Below, piece after piece: positions 27,225 through 36,108 of a DNA stretch of 64,000 nt. Below the pieces are notes generated by a model. It did no database searches, was not told where the DNA came from, and saw nothing but the letters and a program-made list of their open reading frames with translations. This DNA is from Alteromonas sp. LOR. Its GTDB lineage: Bacteria > Pseudomonadota > Gammaproteobacteria > Enterobacterales > Alteromonadaceae. Location: assembly GCF_000753865.1 (NCBI RefSeq), contig NZ_JQFW01000022.1, forward strand, positions 80,731 to 144,730, written 5' to 3'. Within the stretch, counting starts at the first letter, position 1, and each line of letters begins with the position of its first letter. The translations under genes and the position numbers were made by a program.

Positions 27225-28874
27225 TTACATATTCGGATAATTAGGACCGCCAGTACCTTCAGGCACTACCCATTTAATGTTCTGGCTTGGGTCTTTGATA
27301 TCGCAGGTTTTACAGTGTACGCAGTTTTGTGCATTAATCTGAAAACGCTTTTCACCTTCATCTTCAATAATTTCATAAACACCAGCAGGGCAGTAACGTT
27401 GAGCAGGCTCTGCAAATTTCGGTAAGTTTATCTGAATTGGAATAGAAGGATCTTTCAATTGCAAATGACAGGGTTGATCTTCTTCATGGTTTGTATTGGA
27501 TAAAAACACAGAAGATAGTTTATCGAAGCTCAAGACTCCGTCTGGTTTGGGATAACTGATTTCTTGTGATTTATCCGCTTCGTTAAGCTGCGCATAATCC
27601 TTATGCTCGTCTTTCATGGTAAAGGGTAAATTACCTTTAAAGAAATTTTGTTCTAAGGTGTTAAATGCACCGCCCCAGAAATTACCCAATTTATGAATTG
27701 CCGGGCCAAAGTTACGCGAACGGAATAATTCATCGTATACCCAAGACGATTTAAATTTGTCTGTGAAACTGGTTAATTCTTTAACCGGTGCTTCATTATT
27801 TTCTTTTATTGCTTCAAATATACTCTCAGCAGCCAGCATGCCAGATTTCATGGCCGTATGGTTGCCCTTAATTTTCGCAAAGTTCAGCGTACCAGCGTTA
27901 CAACCTACTAATAGACCGCCAGGGAACGTCATTTTAGGCAGTGAGTTAAATCCACCCTTAGCAATGGCGCGAGCGCCGTAAGAAACCCGCTTACCGCCTT
28001 CAAGGTATTGCTTAAATACCGAGTGATGTTTTAGACGTTGGAACTCATCAAACGGGCTTAAGTAAGGGTTCTCATAATTAAGGTCAACAATTAAGCCCAC
28101 AAACACTTGGTTATCTTCGGCGTGATACATATAACTGCCGCCAGTGGCTTCATCTAATGGCCATCCCGCGCTGTGCACCACTAAACCTGGCTGGTGTTTG
28201 GCTGGGTCGATATCCCAGATTTCTTTAAAGCCGATGGCATAATGTTGTGGCGAACTGTCTTTATCTAGGTTGAAGTGAGAAATAAGTTCTTTACCAAGAT
28301 GGCCTCTACAACCCTCTGCAAATATCGTGTATTTTGCGCGAAGCTCCATACCCGGCATGTAGCCGTCTTTATGCTCGCCATTTTCACCAACGCCCATGTC
28401 GCCAGTTACTACACCGCCAACGCTACCGTCTTCATTGTAAATTGTTTCTGCGGCAGAAAAGCCAGGGAATACTTCAACACCCAACTGTTCAGCTTGTTCT
28501 GCAAGCCAGCGGCAAACATTACCCATAGAGACAATATAGTTACCTTCATTGTGCATGGTTTTTGGGGTAATACCGTTTGGCAGCTTCTTGGCCGAATTCT
28601 CATCGTTTAGCAGGTAAATGTGATCTTCAGTAACAGGCGTGTTAAGCGGCGCGCCTTTCTCTTTCCAATCGGGGAAGAGTTCATTCATGGCTCGAGGCTC
28701 AAAAACAGCACCCGAAAGGATATGTGCACCTACTTCGGAGCCTTTTTCGACTACGCAAACCATTAATTCTTGGTCATTTTCATTTGCAAGCTGCATGAGC
28801 TTACAAGCAGTTGATAGTCCAGCTGGGCCGGCACCGACGATGACTACGTCAAACTCCATCGATTCTCGTTCCAC
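27225..28874 (-). CDS. Electron-transfer flavoprotein-ubiquinone oxidoreductase
   Basis: This 549-residue FAD and 4Fe-4S membrane-bound enzyme passes electrons from ETF to the quinone pool during fatty-acid and amino-acid oxidation. The FAD dinucleotide fold VVIVGAGPAGLSTACKL is near the N-terminus, then GAHILSGAVFEPRAM. The C-terminal cluster has RYCPAGVYE and NCVHCKTCDIKDPSQNIKWV. The start is GTG at 28874, set by AAGGAG seven bases upstream. It is divergent from etfBA with LiuR-like palindromes between. Confidence 0.96.
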   Translation of the reverse strand: MERESMEFDVVIVGAGPAGLSTACKLMQLANENDQELMVCVVEKGSEVGAHILSGAVFEPRAMNELFPDWKEKGAPLNTPVTEDHIYLLNDENSAKKLPNGITPKTMHNEGNYIVSMGNVCRWLAEQAEQLGVEVFPGFSAAETIYNEDGSVGGVVTGDMGVGENGEHKDGYMPGMELRAKYTIFAEGCRGHLGKELISHFNLDKDSSPQHYAIGFKEIWDIDPAKHQPGLVVHSAGWPLDEATGGSYMYHAEDNQVFVGLIVDLNYENPYLSPFDEFQRLKHHSVFKQYLEGGKRVSYGARAIAKGGFNSLPKMTFPGGLLVGCNAGTLNFAKIKGNHTAMKSGMLAAESIFEAIKENNEAPVKELTSFTDKFKSSWVYDELFRSRNFGPAIHKLGNFWGGAFNTLEQNFFKGNLPFTMKDEHKDYAQLNEADKSQEISYPKPDGVLSFDKLSSVFLSNTNHEEDQPCHLQLKDPSIPIQINLPKFAEPAQRYCPAGVYEIIEDEGEKRFQINAQNCVHCKTCDIKDPSQNIKWVVPEGTGGPNYPNM

Positions 28875-28980
28875 GGGAGGCTCCTTATGTTCGTATTTTT
28901 ATAATGCACTATTGATGAAACAAATAATGCAATGTGTCAAAAACATGTAAATTAAATGTCGACCTGCAAGGTAATCCAGG

Positions 28981-28996
28981 TTGACGTTTACGTCAA
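28981..28996. promoter_or_regulatory. LiuR-like operator 1
   Basis: TTGACGTTTACGTCAA is an inverted repeat with six-base arms (TTGACG/CGTCAA) around TTTA. It resembles the remembered consensus of LiuR, a MerR-type regulator of branched-chain amino-acid and fatty-acid catabolism in gammaproteobacteria. Its place between ETF genes fits that regulon. Confidence 0.65.
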
Positions 28997-29018
28997 CAGT
29001 AAGTACATTGCATAGCAG

Positions 29019-29034
29019 TTTACGTTAACGTTAA
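29019..29034. promoter_or_regulatory. LiuR-like operator 2
   Basis: TTTACGTTAACGTTAA has the same ACGTTAACGT core as operator 1. Its start is 38 bases from the first site, close to a multiple of the helix turn, which would allow side-by-side binding. Confidence 0.6.
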
Positions 29035-29244
29035 CTGACAACGCATTTTATGCGCTGGTAAACGTGGTGTTAACGCCTTTTTCGAGCTAGCCTTGTAAAA
29101 ACGGACGTTCCACGGTTTTTTTTTAACGTAAAGTGCTTTATTAAAGTTTCAAAAAGCGTGGTGAAGTAATACGTTTTTAATTTTTAATAGTTAATTATTA
29201 GTGAAACGTAGTAGACACCGACGAACTCTATAATTGAGGTAAAT

Positions 29245-29997
29245 ATGAAAATACTCGTACCGGTCAAACGCGCGATCGACTACAACGTTAAGGTAAGAGT
29301 GAAAGCCGATGAATCTGGCGTCGACCTTACTAATGCAAAAATGGCCATCAACCCGTTTTGTGAAATTGCTGTTGAAGAAGCAGTAAGATTAAAAGAAAAG
29401 GGCATTGCCACTGAAATCGTTGTTGTTTCAATTGGCGATAAAAGCTGCCAAGAGCAAATTCGCACGGCATTGGCATTAGGTGCTGATCGCGGCATTCAGA
29501 TTGATACCGATCAAAACCTAGATTCTTTACAAGTTGCTAAGCTTTTAGCAAAAGTTGTTGAAGAAGAAGCGCCACAGCTGGTTATTCTTGGCAAGCAAAG
29601 CATCGACTCTGATAATAATCAGACGGGTCAAATGCTAGCAGCATTAACGGGAATGCCTCAAGGCACGTTCGCTTCTGAAGTGGCCATCGACGGTGAAAAA
29701 GTACACGTTACACGTGAAGTAGACGGCGGCCTTCAAACTATTGCGCTTTCTCTTCCTGCGGTAGTAACCACAGACCTTCGTTTAAACGAACCTCGTTATG
29801 CATCACTTCCTAATATCATGAAGGCTAAACGCAAGCCTTTAGATGTTAAAGCAGCGGCAGATTTTGGTGTAGCGCTAGAGTCTCACGTGAAAGTGCTTAA
29901 AGTAACGCCACCGCCACAGCGCGAGGGTGGTATCAAGGTAGCAGACGTTGCTGAGTTAGTAGATAAACTTAAAAATGAAGCGAAGGTGATCTCATGA
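29245..29997 (+). CDS. etfB: Electron-transfer flavoprotein beta subunit
   Basis: EtfB (250 residues) forms the soluble ETF heterodimer that accepts electrons from acyl-CoA dehydrogenases. The start [20 protein letters not shown], the AMP-binding region and the signature [35 protein letters not shown] are all present. ATTGAGGTAA precedes the ATG. It overlaps etfA by four bases. The acyl-CoA dehydrogenase at 42684 is a likely electron donor. Confidence 0.97.
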   Translation: MKILVPVKRAIDYNVKVRVKADESGVDLTNAKMAINPFCEIAVEEAVRLKEKGIATEIVVVSIGDKSCQEQIRTALALGADRGIQIDTDQNLDSLQVAKLLAKVVEEEAPQLVILGKQSIDSDNNQTGQMLAALTGMPQGTFASEVAIDGEKVHVTREVDGGLQTIALSLPAVVTTDLRLNEPRYASLPNIMKAKRKPLDVKAAADFGVALESHVKVLKVTPPPQREGGIKVADVAELVDKLKNEAKVIS

Positions 29998-30920
29998 CAG
30001 TACTTGTATACGCAGAACACGACAATGCGAGCCTAAAAACCGAAACTAATAAACTAGTGCATGCTGCAAAGCAAATGGGTGGCGACATTCATGTATTGGT
30101 TGCTGGTGAAGGCTGTCAGGCGGTTGCTGATGCAGCTGCGCAAGTAGACGGCGTTACTAAGGTATTGCTTGCAGACAACGCAGTTTATAAATATCAGCTA
30201 GCTGAGAATGTTGCAGACCTAGTACTTGAACTAGCGGGCGATTATTCTCACGTCATTGCAGCAGCAACAACTACGGGCAAGAACTTCATGCCTCGCGTTG
30301 CGGCACTTCTCGATGTAGCTCAAATTTCCGATATCATTGGCGTGGAAAGCGAAGATACGTTTATTCGACCTATCTACGCGGGTAATGCGATAGCGACTGT
30401 ACAATCAAGCGACGCAACGAAAGTGATTACTGTGCGAGCTGCGTCTTTCGATGCTGCTCAAACAGGCAACAGCGCTGAAGTTGCTGCTATCGACGTAGTA
30501 AAAGCAAACGAAAAATCTGATTTTGTATCTGAAGAGCTTACAGAGTCAGAGCGTCCTGAGCTTACTGCTGCCGATGTGGTTATTTCTGGCGGTCGCGGTA
30601 TGCAAAACGGCGAGAACTTCAAGCTTCTTGAAGGTATTGCTGACAAATTAGGCGCAGCTATGGGTGCATCTCGTGCAGCCGTTGATGCCGGTTTTGTGCC
30701 CAACGACATGCAAGTGGGTCAAACAGGAAAGATTGTTGCTCCTCAGCTTTATATTGCAGTGGGCATTTCTGGTGCTATTCAGCATCTTGCTGGTATGAAA
30801 GACTCTAAAGTTATCGTCGCTATCAACAAAGACGAAGAAGCGCCTATTTTCCAAGTTGCAGATTACGGCTTGGTGGGTGACTTGTTTGAAGTACTTCCAG
30901 AATTGGAAGGCGCTATTTAA
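29994..30920 (+). CDS. etfA: Electron-transfer flavoprotein alpha subunit
   Basis: EtfA (308 residues) carries the FAD of ETF. The C-terminal FAD domain shows [91 protein letters not shown], the classical signature. The four-base overlap with etfB indicates translational coupling. A terminator follows about 70 bases later. Confidence 0.97.
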   Translation: MTVLVYAEHDNASLKTETNKLVHAAKQMGGDIHVLVAGEGCQAVADAAAQVDGVTKVLLADNAVYKYQLAENVADLVLELAGDYSHVIAAATTTGKNFMPRVAALLDVAQISDIIGVESEDTFIRPIYAGNAIATVQSSDATKVITVRAASFDAAQTGNSAEVAAIDVVKANEKSDFVSEELTESERPELTAADVVISGGRGMQNGENFKLLEGIADKLGAAMGASRAAVDAGFVPNDMQVGQTGKIVAPQLYIAVGISGAIQHLAGMKDSKVIVAINKDEEAPIFQVADYGLVGDLFEVLPELEGAI

Positions 30921-30991
30921 TCAAGTATTAGCAGCATGTTTGTATAACAGCTGACTGAATACCTGTTTGAATAAGAGCGATAACACGCAAT

Positions 30992-31019
30992 AAAAAAGGG
31001 CTGCTTCTGCAGCCCTTTC
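30992..31019 (+). terminator. Terminator after etfA
   Basis: A stem AAGGGCTGC/GCAGCCCTT with a TTCT loop, flanked by A and T runs, lies between etfA and the convergent CBM48 gene. Confidence 0.9.
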
Positions 31020-31061
31020 TGTAGGGAATCTGTAATTATTTTAGTGTGGCTTGCAAGTGGC

Positions 31062-31370
31062 TTATACGCGAACTACGGAGTTCTCTTCAAAACTAACTGG
31101 TGATGTTCTATATGCATCGGCTTCCCAGTCATTTTCCCAAGTTTTACCGTCTAAAAGGTAGCGGAATTGATATTCGGCATCTTTTTCTAGGTTAACTGTT
31201 AGGGTGAAGTCACCGCTTTTTAGCTTTTTCATCGACAGGGGCTTTTCGTCCCAGCCAGTAAAGTCGCCGCAAAGCTCTGCGTTTTGCGCTTCTCCTGCTG
31301 CTTCCGCATTCAGTCGAAATGTCACTTTGCACACTGGTTTAGATTTAAGGTATTGCTTCTTAAGACTCAT
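31062..31370 (-). CDS. Stand-alone CBM48-like (isoamylase N-terminal) domain protein
   Basis: This 102-residue protein is essentially one early-Set/CBM48 beta-sandwich. KVTFRLNAEAAGEAQNAELCGDFTGWDEKPLSMKKL, then DGDFTLTVNLEKDAEYQFRYLLDGKTWENDWEAD (with DGDF read as SGDF) give the glycogen-binding fold. The family also contains the AMPK beta-subunit domain. It has no catalytic domain and no signal peptide. It may bind glycogen or act as a protein partner; no carbohydrate genes are nearby. Confidence 0.75.
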   Translation of the reverse strand: MSLKKQYLKSKPVCKVTFRLNAEAAGEAQNAELCGDFTGWDEKPLSMKKLKSGDFTLTVNLEKDAEYQFRYLLDGKTWENDWEADAYRTSPVSFEENSVVRV

Positions 31371-31680
31371 AATGTGTTTCTCTTCAACGTAGCGAAAATA
31401 TTATTTTTAGAAAAAAGTGTCTTTTCTAACGCTCTTTTTCACTTGAGCGCATAAATAATCACCGATTATCGAAAGTTTTTCAATCAGACTTTTTATTAGT
31501 CCAATAATTCCTTATATTACCCGTGCTTTATGTAGCGATGCGGTTTTCAAAAAAAATACATAAAATCTAACAATCTATGTAAAGCAACAGAAAAGAAAAA
31601 TCAGTACACTGGTTACATACAATAATAAAATATCAGGTCTTATTTAACAGGCCTTCGCAACACGTTCCTAGGGATAGAAA
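31371..31680 (+). promoter_or_regulatory. Divergent region before the second RND operon
   Basis: About 310 AT-rich bases with no open frame separate the CBM48 gene and the RND adaptor. They should hold both promoters. No clear repressor site or regulator gene is seen here. Confidence 0.4.
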
Positions 31681-32928
31681 ATGAAGAACTCCGGTCTAAA
31701 GAAGAGTGGTATACCACTTATTATTATTGTTGTTGCATTCGTTGCAGCAGCAATCATGATCAGCGCTAAAAAACCACCCGAACAGGTTCCCGTTGAGATA
31801 CCGGCCTTTTTGGTAGACGCGCAAAAGGTGTCACCCGAGTCTATTAGTTTTGTCGTCAGTTCACAGGGTAATGTTGTCCCAAAACATCAAACTGCATTGA
31901 GTGCTCAGGTAAGTGGACAAGTCGTCTCTCTATCTGACGATTTTGTAGTAGGGGGAACGTTTAAAAAAGGCGATGTGCTTGCTGTGCTAGAGCAAGAAGA
32001 TTACATGACCGATATGAAGCTTGCTGAGGCTGAACTTGCGCAAGCGCAGGCTGCGCTACAAGAAGAAATTGCGAGAGGAAAAGTTGCTGAACAAGAATGG
32101 CGTTCAGTACGCAACTCAACGCCTCCCGAGTTGGGGTTGCGCAAGCCGCAACTCGCCAAAGAACAAGCGAATGTAAAAGCCTCCGAGGCAAAATTAGAGC
32201 GTGCAAGACGTAACTTGGAGCGCACAAAAATAAAAGCGCCTTACAACGGTATTGTAGTTGAGCGAAATATCGATTTAGGTCAGTTCGTAGCAATGGGAAC
32301 GCCAATCGGTATGGTGTATTCAACTGATACGGCTGAGGTAAGACTGCCTATTACCGATGGCGACCTAAGGTTTATCAACATTGCCGACCAGTCATCAGAC
32401 GGTGCAGAGGTTACTTTGCGGGCCACGGTGGGCGGTGCAAAACGCAGTTGGACTGGGCGCCTAGTTCGCTCTGAAGGTATTTTGGATACCGGAAGCCGTG
32501 TAGTTTTTGCTGTAGTTGAAGTGACGTTGCCTTATCAAATTAATGACGAGCAAGACTCTCCACTTCGATTTGGACAATTTGTTGAGGCCGAGATTACATC
32601 GGGCAGAGACGAAAGCTTAATAGTACTTCCTCGCAATATTCTTCGTTTAGATAATACCGTACTGACTGTGAATGAAAATCGCGAACTTGAAATTGTTCCT
32701 GTTGATGTAACACGCACCACGGCTGAAGACGTGTTTATTAGCGGCGGTATAAACGAAGGCACTCTGATAGTGACAAGTGCAGTTCCTAACCCTTATAACG
32801 GAATGAAAGTTCGACTACCAGGCGATGAAATAGTGTTAGCCGAAGAAGCTGAGCTAGATAAAGGCACTGATAAAAATTCAGATAAAGAGAAAATTAGTAC
32901 TGATACCTTAGAAGGTGGCAGCGAATGA
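31681..32928 (+). CDS. RND adaptor (membrane-fusion) protein
   Basis: This 415-residue adaptor is anchored by an N-terminal helix (IPLIIIVVAFVAAAIMIS, about 11-28) and not by a lipid. Lipoyl halves GQVVSLSDDFVVGGTFKKGDVLAVLEQEDY and KIKAPYNGIVVERNIDLGQFVAMGTPIG flank a coiled hairpin. A barrel and membrane-proximal domain follow, with a charged C-terminal tail (DKGTDKNSDKEKIS). The start is preceded by TAGGGATAG. It overlaps the permease gene by four bases. Confidence 0.88.
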   Translation: MKNSGLKKSGIPLIIIVVAFVAAAIMISAKKPPEQVPVEIPAFLVDAQKVSPESISFVVSSQGNVVPKHQTALSAQVSGQVVSLSDDFVVGGTFKKGDVLAVLEQEDYMTDMKLAEAELAQAQAALQEEIARGKVAEQEWRSVRNSTPPELGLRKPQLAKEQANVKASEAKLERARRNLERTKIKAPYNGIVVERNIDLGQFVAMGTPIGMVYSTDTAEVRLPITDGDLRFINIADQSSDGAEVTLRATVGGAKRSWTGRLVRSEGILDTGSRVVFAVVEVTLPYQINDEQDSPLRFGQFVEAEITSGRDESLIVLPRNILRLDNTVLTVNENRELEIVPVDVTRTTAEDVFISGGINEGTLIVTSAVPNPYNGMKVRLPGDEIVLAEEAELDKGTDKNSDKEKISTDTLEGGSE

Positions 32929-35900
32929 GTCGTATAGATACACATAGCGGGTTGATTGCTTGGTTTGCACGCAACAATGTAGCCGCTAACTTATTGATGT
33001 GGCTATTAGTCGTTGGTGGCTTATTTGGTGCATTTTCAATTCAAAAACAAGTGTTTCCAAGTTTCGAAATTGATGTAGTCAATGTTCGAGTTCCTTATTT
33101 GGGCGCAGCGCCACAAGAAGTGGAAGAGGGCGTACTGCTTAAAATAGAAGAGGCCGTAAAAGAGCTTGAGGGAATTAAGCAGCTTAACGCTACAGCAGTT
33201 GAGGGCATGGGAACCGTCAGTATTCAAGTTGAAGAGGGCTACGACGTTAAGTCTTTGCTCGATGAAATTAAGGTACAGGTTGATGCAATCCCCAGCTTTC
33301 CTGCGGATACAGAAAAGCCGGTTATATATCGACAAAAGATTCAGCAAGACGTTATCTGGGTATCGGTGTATGGCGATGCTAGCGAGCGCGAGTTAAAAGA
33401 GTTTGCAAAAGACCTTCGCGATGATATTGCAAACCTGCCCGGCATATCGAGTGTTCAGGTGGTGGGTGCTCGCGATTATGAAATTTCAATCGAGCTCTCT
33501 GAATCTGACCTGCAAAAATATAACCTCACCTTTGCCGATGTTGTGGCGCGTCTTAGTCAGTCAAGTATCGACTTACCCGGCGGCTCGATTAGAACTGAAA
33601 ATGGCGACATTTTATTAAGAACAAAAGGTCAAGCGTATACCGGTTGGGATTTTTCACAAATTATTTTAGTGTCAAACAGCAACGGTACGCGAGTAACCTT
33701 AGGCGATGTGGCCTACATTAACGATGGCTTTATTGAGAATAACCAGTACGCCTTATTTGATGGAAAGCCTGCGGTAAGTTTGCGTGTTCGCGCTGTGGGC
33801 GATCAAAATGCCTTAGAAATATCCGAGCAAGTTAACCAATACATCGACAAAGAAAAAGAGACGTTCCCAGCGCACATTACAGCAGACACATGGGGAGACA
33901 GCTCGTTTTATCTCGCTGACAGACTCAACATGATGCTAGAAAACATGTTTTTCGGTGCCTTGTTAGTTTTCTTGGTGTTGTCTTTGTTTCTCAAAATTAA
34001 GCTGGCGTTTTGGGTCATTATTGGCCTGCCTGTTTGCTTCTTAGGTACCTTGTTAGTGATGCCTTTAGACATGATTGGCGTGTCTATTAATATGCTTAGC
34101 TTATTTGCTTTTATATTAGTTCTGGGGATTGTGGTAGATGACGCCATTATTATGGGGGAGTCTGCGTATTCCGAAATAGACGCAAAAGGCCACAGTGCAG
34201 AAAATGTTATCGCTGGGGTTAAAAAGGTAGCAATGCCCGCCACCTTTGGTGTGTTAACAACCATTGCCGCATTCTCGCCAATGCTAATGGTATCTGGGCC
34301 CTTCGGCATTATTTGGAAAACCATTGGAATGGTGGTTATTGTTTGTCTTGTCTTCTCTCTAATAGAGTCAAAGCTGATATTACCTGCGCATTTAGTGCAC
34401 ATGAAGCTGAAGCCATACGACCCGGCAAAAGCAAACAAATTTCAGCGTTTTAGAGACTTCTTCAGCGAAGGCATTAAGAAGTTTATTCACAATACCTATG
34501 CCCCATTTTTGGCTAAGGCCGTGAGAAACCGCTATACCACCGTAGCCACTTTCCTAGCCATGCTTATTTTAACGGTTGGTTTATTTGGCGGCGGGATTGT
34601 GCGGTTTGTATTTTTCCCCAGTATTCCAAGCGACTTTATGTCGGCAAGCTTTGAATTAGAGCCTGGCTCGTCCATTGCTCAGCGCGACCGCGTGCTCGAT
34701 ACCCTTCGAGATGCCATGAGTAGAATGGACAAAAAGATTGAAGAAGAAACGGGCACTAACGTTATTAAACACGCCATGACCTTCGACAACGGCAACTTGG
34801 GTGGTGAAATCTTTGCAGAGCTCACCAAAGGGGAAACTCGCACACTGTCAGACTTTGATATTCAAGATCGCTGGCGGGAAGAAGTACCAGAAATTCCCGG
34901 TGTGAAAACCTTTAGCATTAGCTCGCCAGGTGGGCCAGGCGGTGGTGCAGACCTCAGCTTTGAATTTAGTTCTAGCGATATTAATGCGCTTCGCGCCATT
35001 ACGGATGAAATAAAAGAAGTTCTTGATACCTACGAAGGCGTTACCGACATTAACGATACGTTCTCTGGTGGTAGCGATGAAATTCAGCTGGCGCTTAAGC
35101 CACAAGCGGATGCTCTTGGCATTACGCTGCAGCAGTTAGGGCAACAAGTTCGCTTTGGTTTTTACGGCGCGCAGGTACAGCGTATTCAGCGTGACGATGA
35201 AGAAATTAAAGTGATGGTGCGCTATCCAAAATCTGAACGCAGCTCTATTGAGCACCTTGAAAATATGCGCGTGAGAGCGCCAAACGGCCAAGAGATCCCT
35301 TTTGAGCAAGTTGCGACCTTCAATTTAGGTCAAGGCTTCGACTCTATCATTCGCGTTGACGGTAAACGCTCGGTTACCATTACAGGTGTAGTGGATAAGG
35401 CCTTAATGGACCCGTCTGAGGTGACGTATGATGTTGTAGATAACATCATGCCAGACTTACTTGCTCGCTATCCCAACGTTGAATTTAAGCTACAGGGTAA
35501 TTCGAAAGAACAAGCCGACGCTATTTTCAGCCTGATGCAAGGACTGCTGTTTGCTCTGTTTGCCATTTATGCCCTGTTGGCGATTCCGCTTCGCTCTTAC
35601 AGTCAGCCGCTTATTATTATGTCGGTGATACCGTTTGGCGTGGTGGGTGCCATTATTGGTCACTTGGTGCTTGGTATGGCGGTAAGTGTGCTGTCCATCT
35701 GCGGAATTATTGCGCTGTCGGGTGTTGTGGTAAACGATAGCCTCATTATGGTTGATTTTGTTAACCGGGCACGTAAAGAGGGACTGTCGTTAATGGATGC
35801 CGCCATAAGTGCGGGTACGCAGCGCTTTAGGGCCATTATCTTGACTTCACTGACTACCTTTATGGGCTTGATGCCTATCGTATTTGAACGCAGCTTACAG

Positions 35901-36074
35901 GCGCAAATTGTAATACCAATGGCCATTTCACTGGCGTTCGGTATTTTGTTTGCTACTGTGATTACACTGCTTCTTGTTCCTGCGCTGTACTTAATTCTTA
36001 ACGACATAAGAATGATTTTTAAGGGTAGGAAAAACGCGGCCAACAGTCATTCTGAAATTGAAAGTGCAGGCTGA
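32925..36074 (+). CDS. RND efflux permease (HAE1-like)
   Basis: This 1049-residue twelve-helix permease starts at ATG within the adaptor stop (ATGA). TM4 carries GIVVDDAIIMGES, with the classical Asp pair, unlike the two permeases at 9252-15772. TM10 has GVVVNDSLIMVDFVNRARKEG. Periplasmic porter domains are of normal size. With the adaptor it makes a simple one-permease system. Neither system has an outer-membrane factor gene next to it, so both probably use a shared TolC. Confidence 0.9.
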   Translation: MSRIDTHSGLIAWFARNNVAANLLMWLLVVGGLFGAFSIQKQVFPSFEIDVVNVRVPYLGAAPQEVEEGVLLKIEEAVKELEGIKQLNATAVEGMGTVSIQVEEGYDVKSLLDEIKVQVDAIPSFPADTEKPVIYRQKIQQDVIWVSVYGDASERELKEFAKDLRDDIANLPGISSVQVVGARDYEISIELSESDLQKYNLTFADVVARLSQSSIDLPGGSIRTENGDILLRTKGQAYTGWDFSQIILVSNSNGTRVTLGDVAYINDGFIENNQYALFDGKPAVSLRVRAVGDQNALEISEQVNQYIDKEKETFPAHITADTWGDSSFYLADRLNMMLENMFFGALLVFLVLSLFLKIKLAFWVIIGLPVCFLGTLLVMPLDMIGVSINMLSLFAFILVLGIVVDDAIIMGESAYSEIDAKGHSAENVIAGVKKVAMPATFGVLTTIAAFSPMLMVSGPFGIIWKTIGMVVIVCLVFSLIESKLILPAHLVHMKLKPYDPAKANKFQRFRDFFSEGIKKFIHNTYAPFLAKAVRNRYTTVATFLAMLILTVGLFGGGIVRFVFFPSIPSDFMSASFELEPGSSIAQRDRVLDTLRDAMSRMDKKIEEETGTNVIKHAMTFDNGNLGGEIFAELTKGETRTLSDFDIQDRWREEVPEIPGVKTFSISSPGGPGGGADLSFEFSSSDINALRAITDEIKEVLDTYEGVTDINDTFSGGSDEIQLALKPQADALGITLQQLGQQVRFGFYGAQVQRIQRDDEEIKVMVRYPKSERSSIEHLENMRVRAPNGQEIPFEQVATFNLGQGFDSIIRVDGKRSVTITGVVDKALMDPSEVTYDVVDNIMPDLLARYPNVEFKLQGNSKEQADAIFSLMQGLLFALFAIYALLAIPLRSYSQPLIIMSVIPFGVVGAIIGHLVLGMAVSVLSICGIIALSGVVVNDSLIMVDFVNRARKEGLSLMDAAISAGTQRFRAIILTSLTTFMGLMPIVFERSLQAQIVIPMAISLAFGILFATVITLLLVPALYLILNDIRMIFKGRKNAANSHSEIESAG

Positions 36075-36108
36075 TCTCATAACAGCCGTGTTTTTAAAGG
36101 AGAGTAAT

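Larger units (their letters stand above)
28875..29244. promoter_or_regulatory. Divergent control region of the ETF genes
   Basis: These 370 bases hold both promoters and two palindromes described separately (28981-28996 and 29019-29034). A looser half-site-like stretch GTTAACG lies at about 29070. No open frame is seen. Confidence 0.7.

Noticed and set aside
28275..28610. Long plus-strand frame opposite the ETF dehydrogenase gene
   Set aside because: It is antisense to a certain gene, with composition dictated by that gene's codons.
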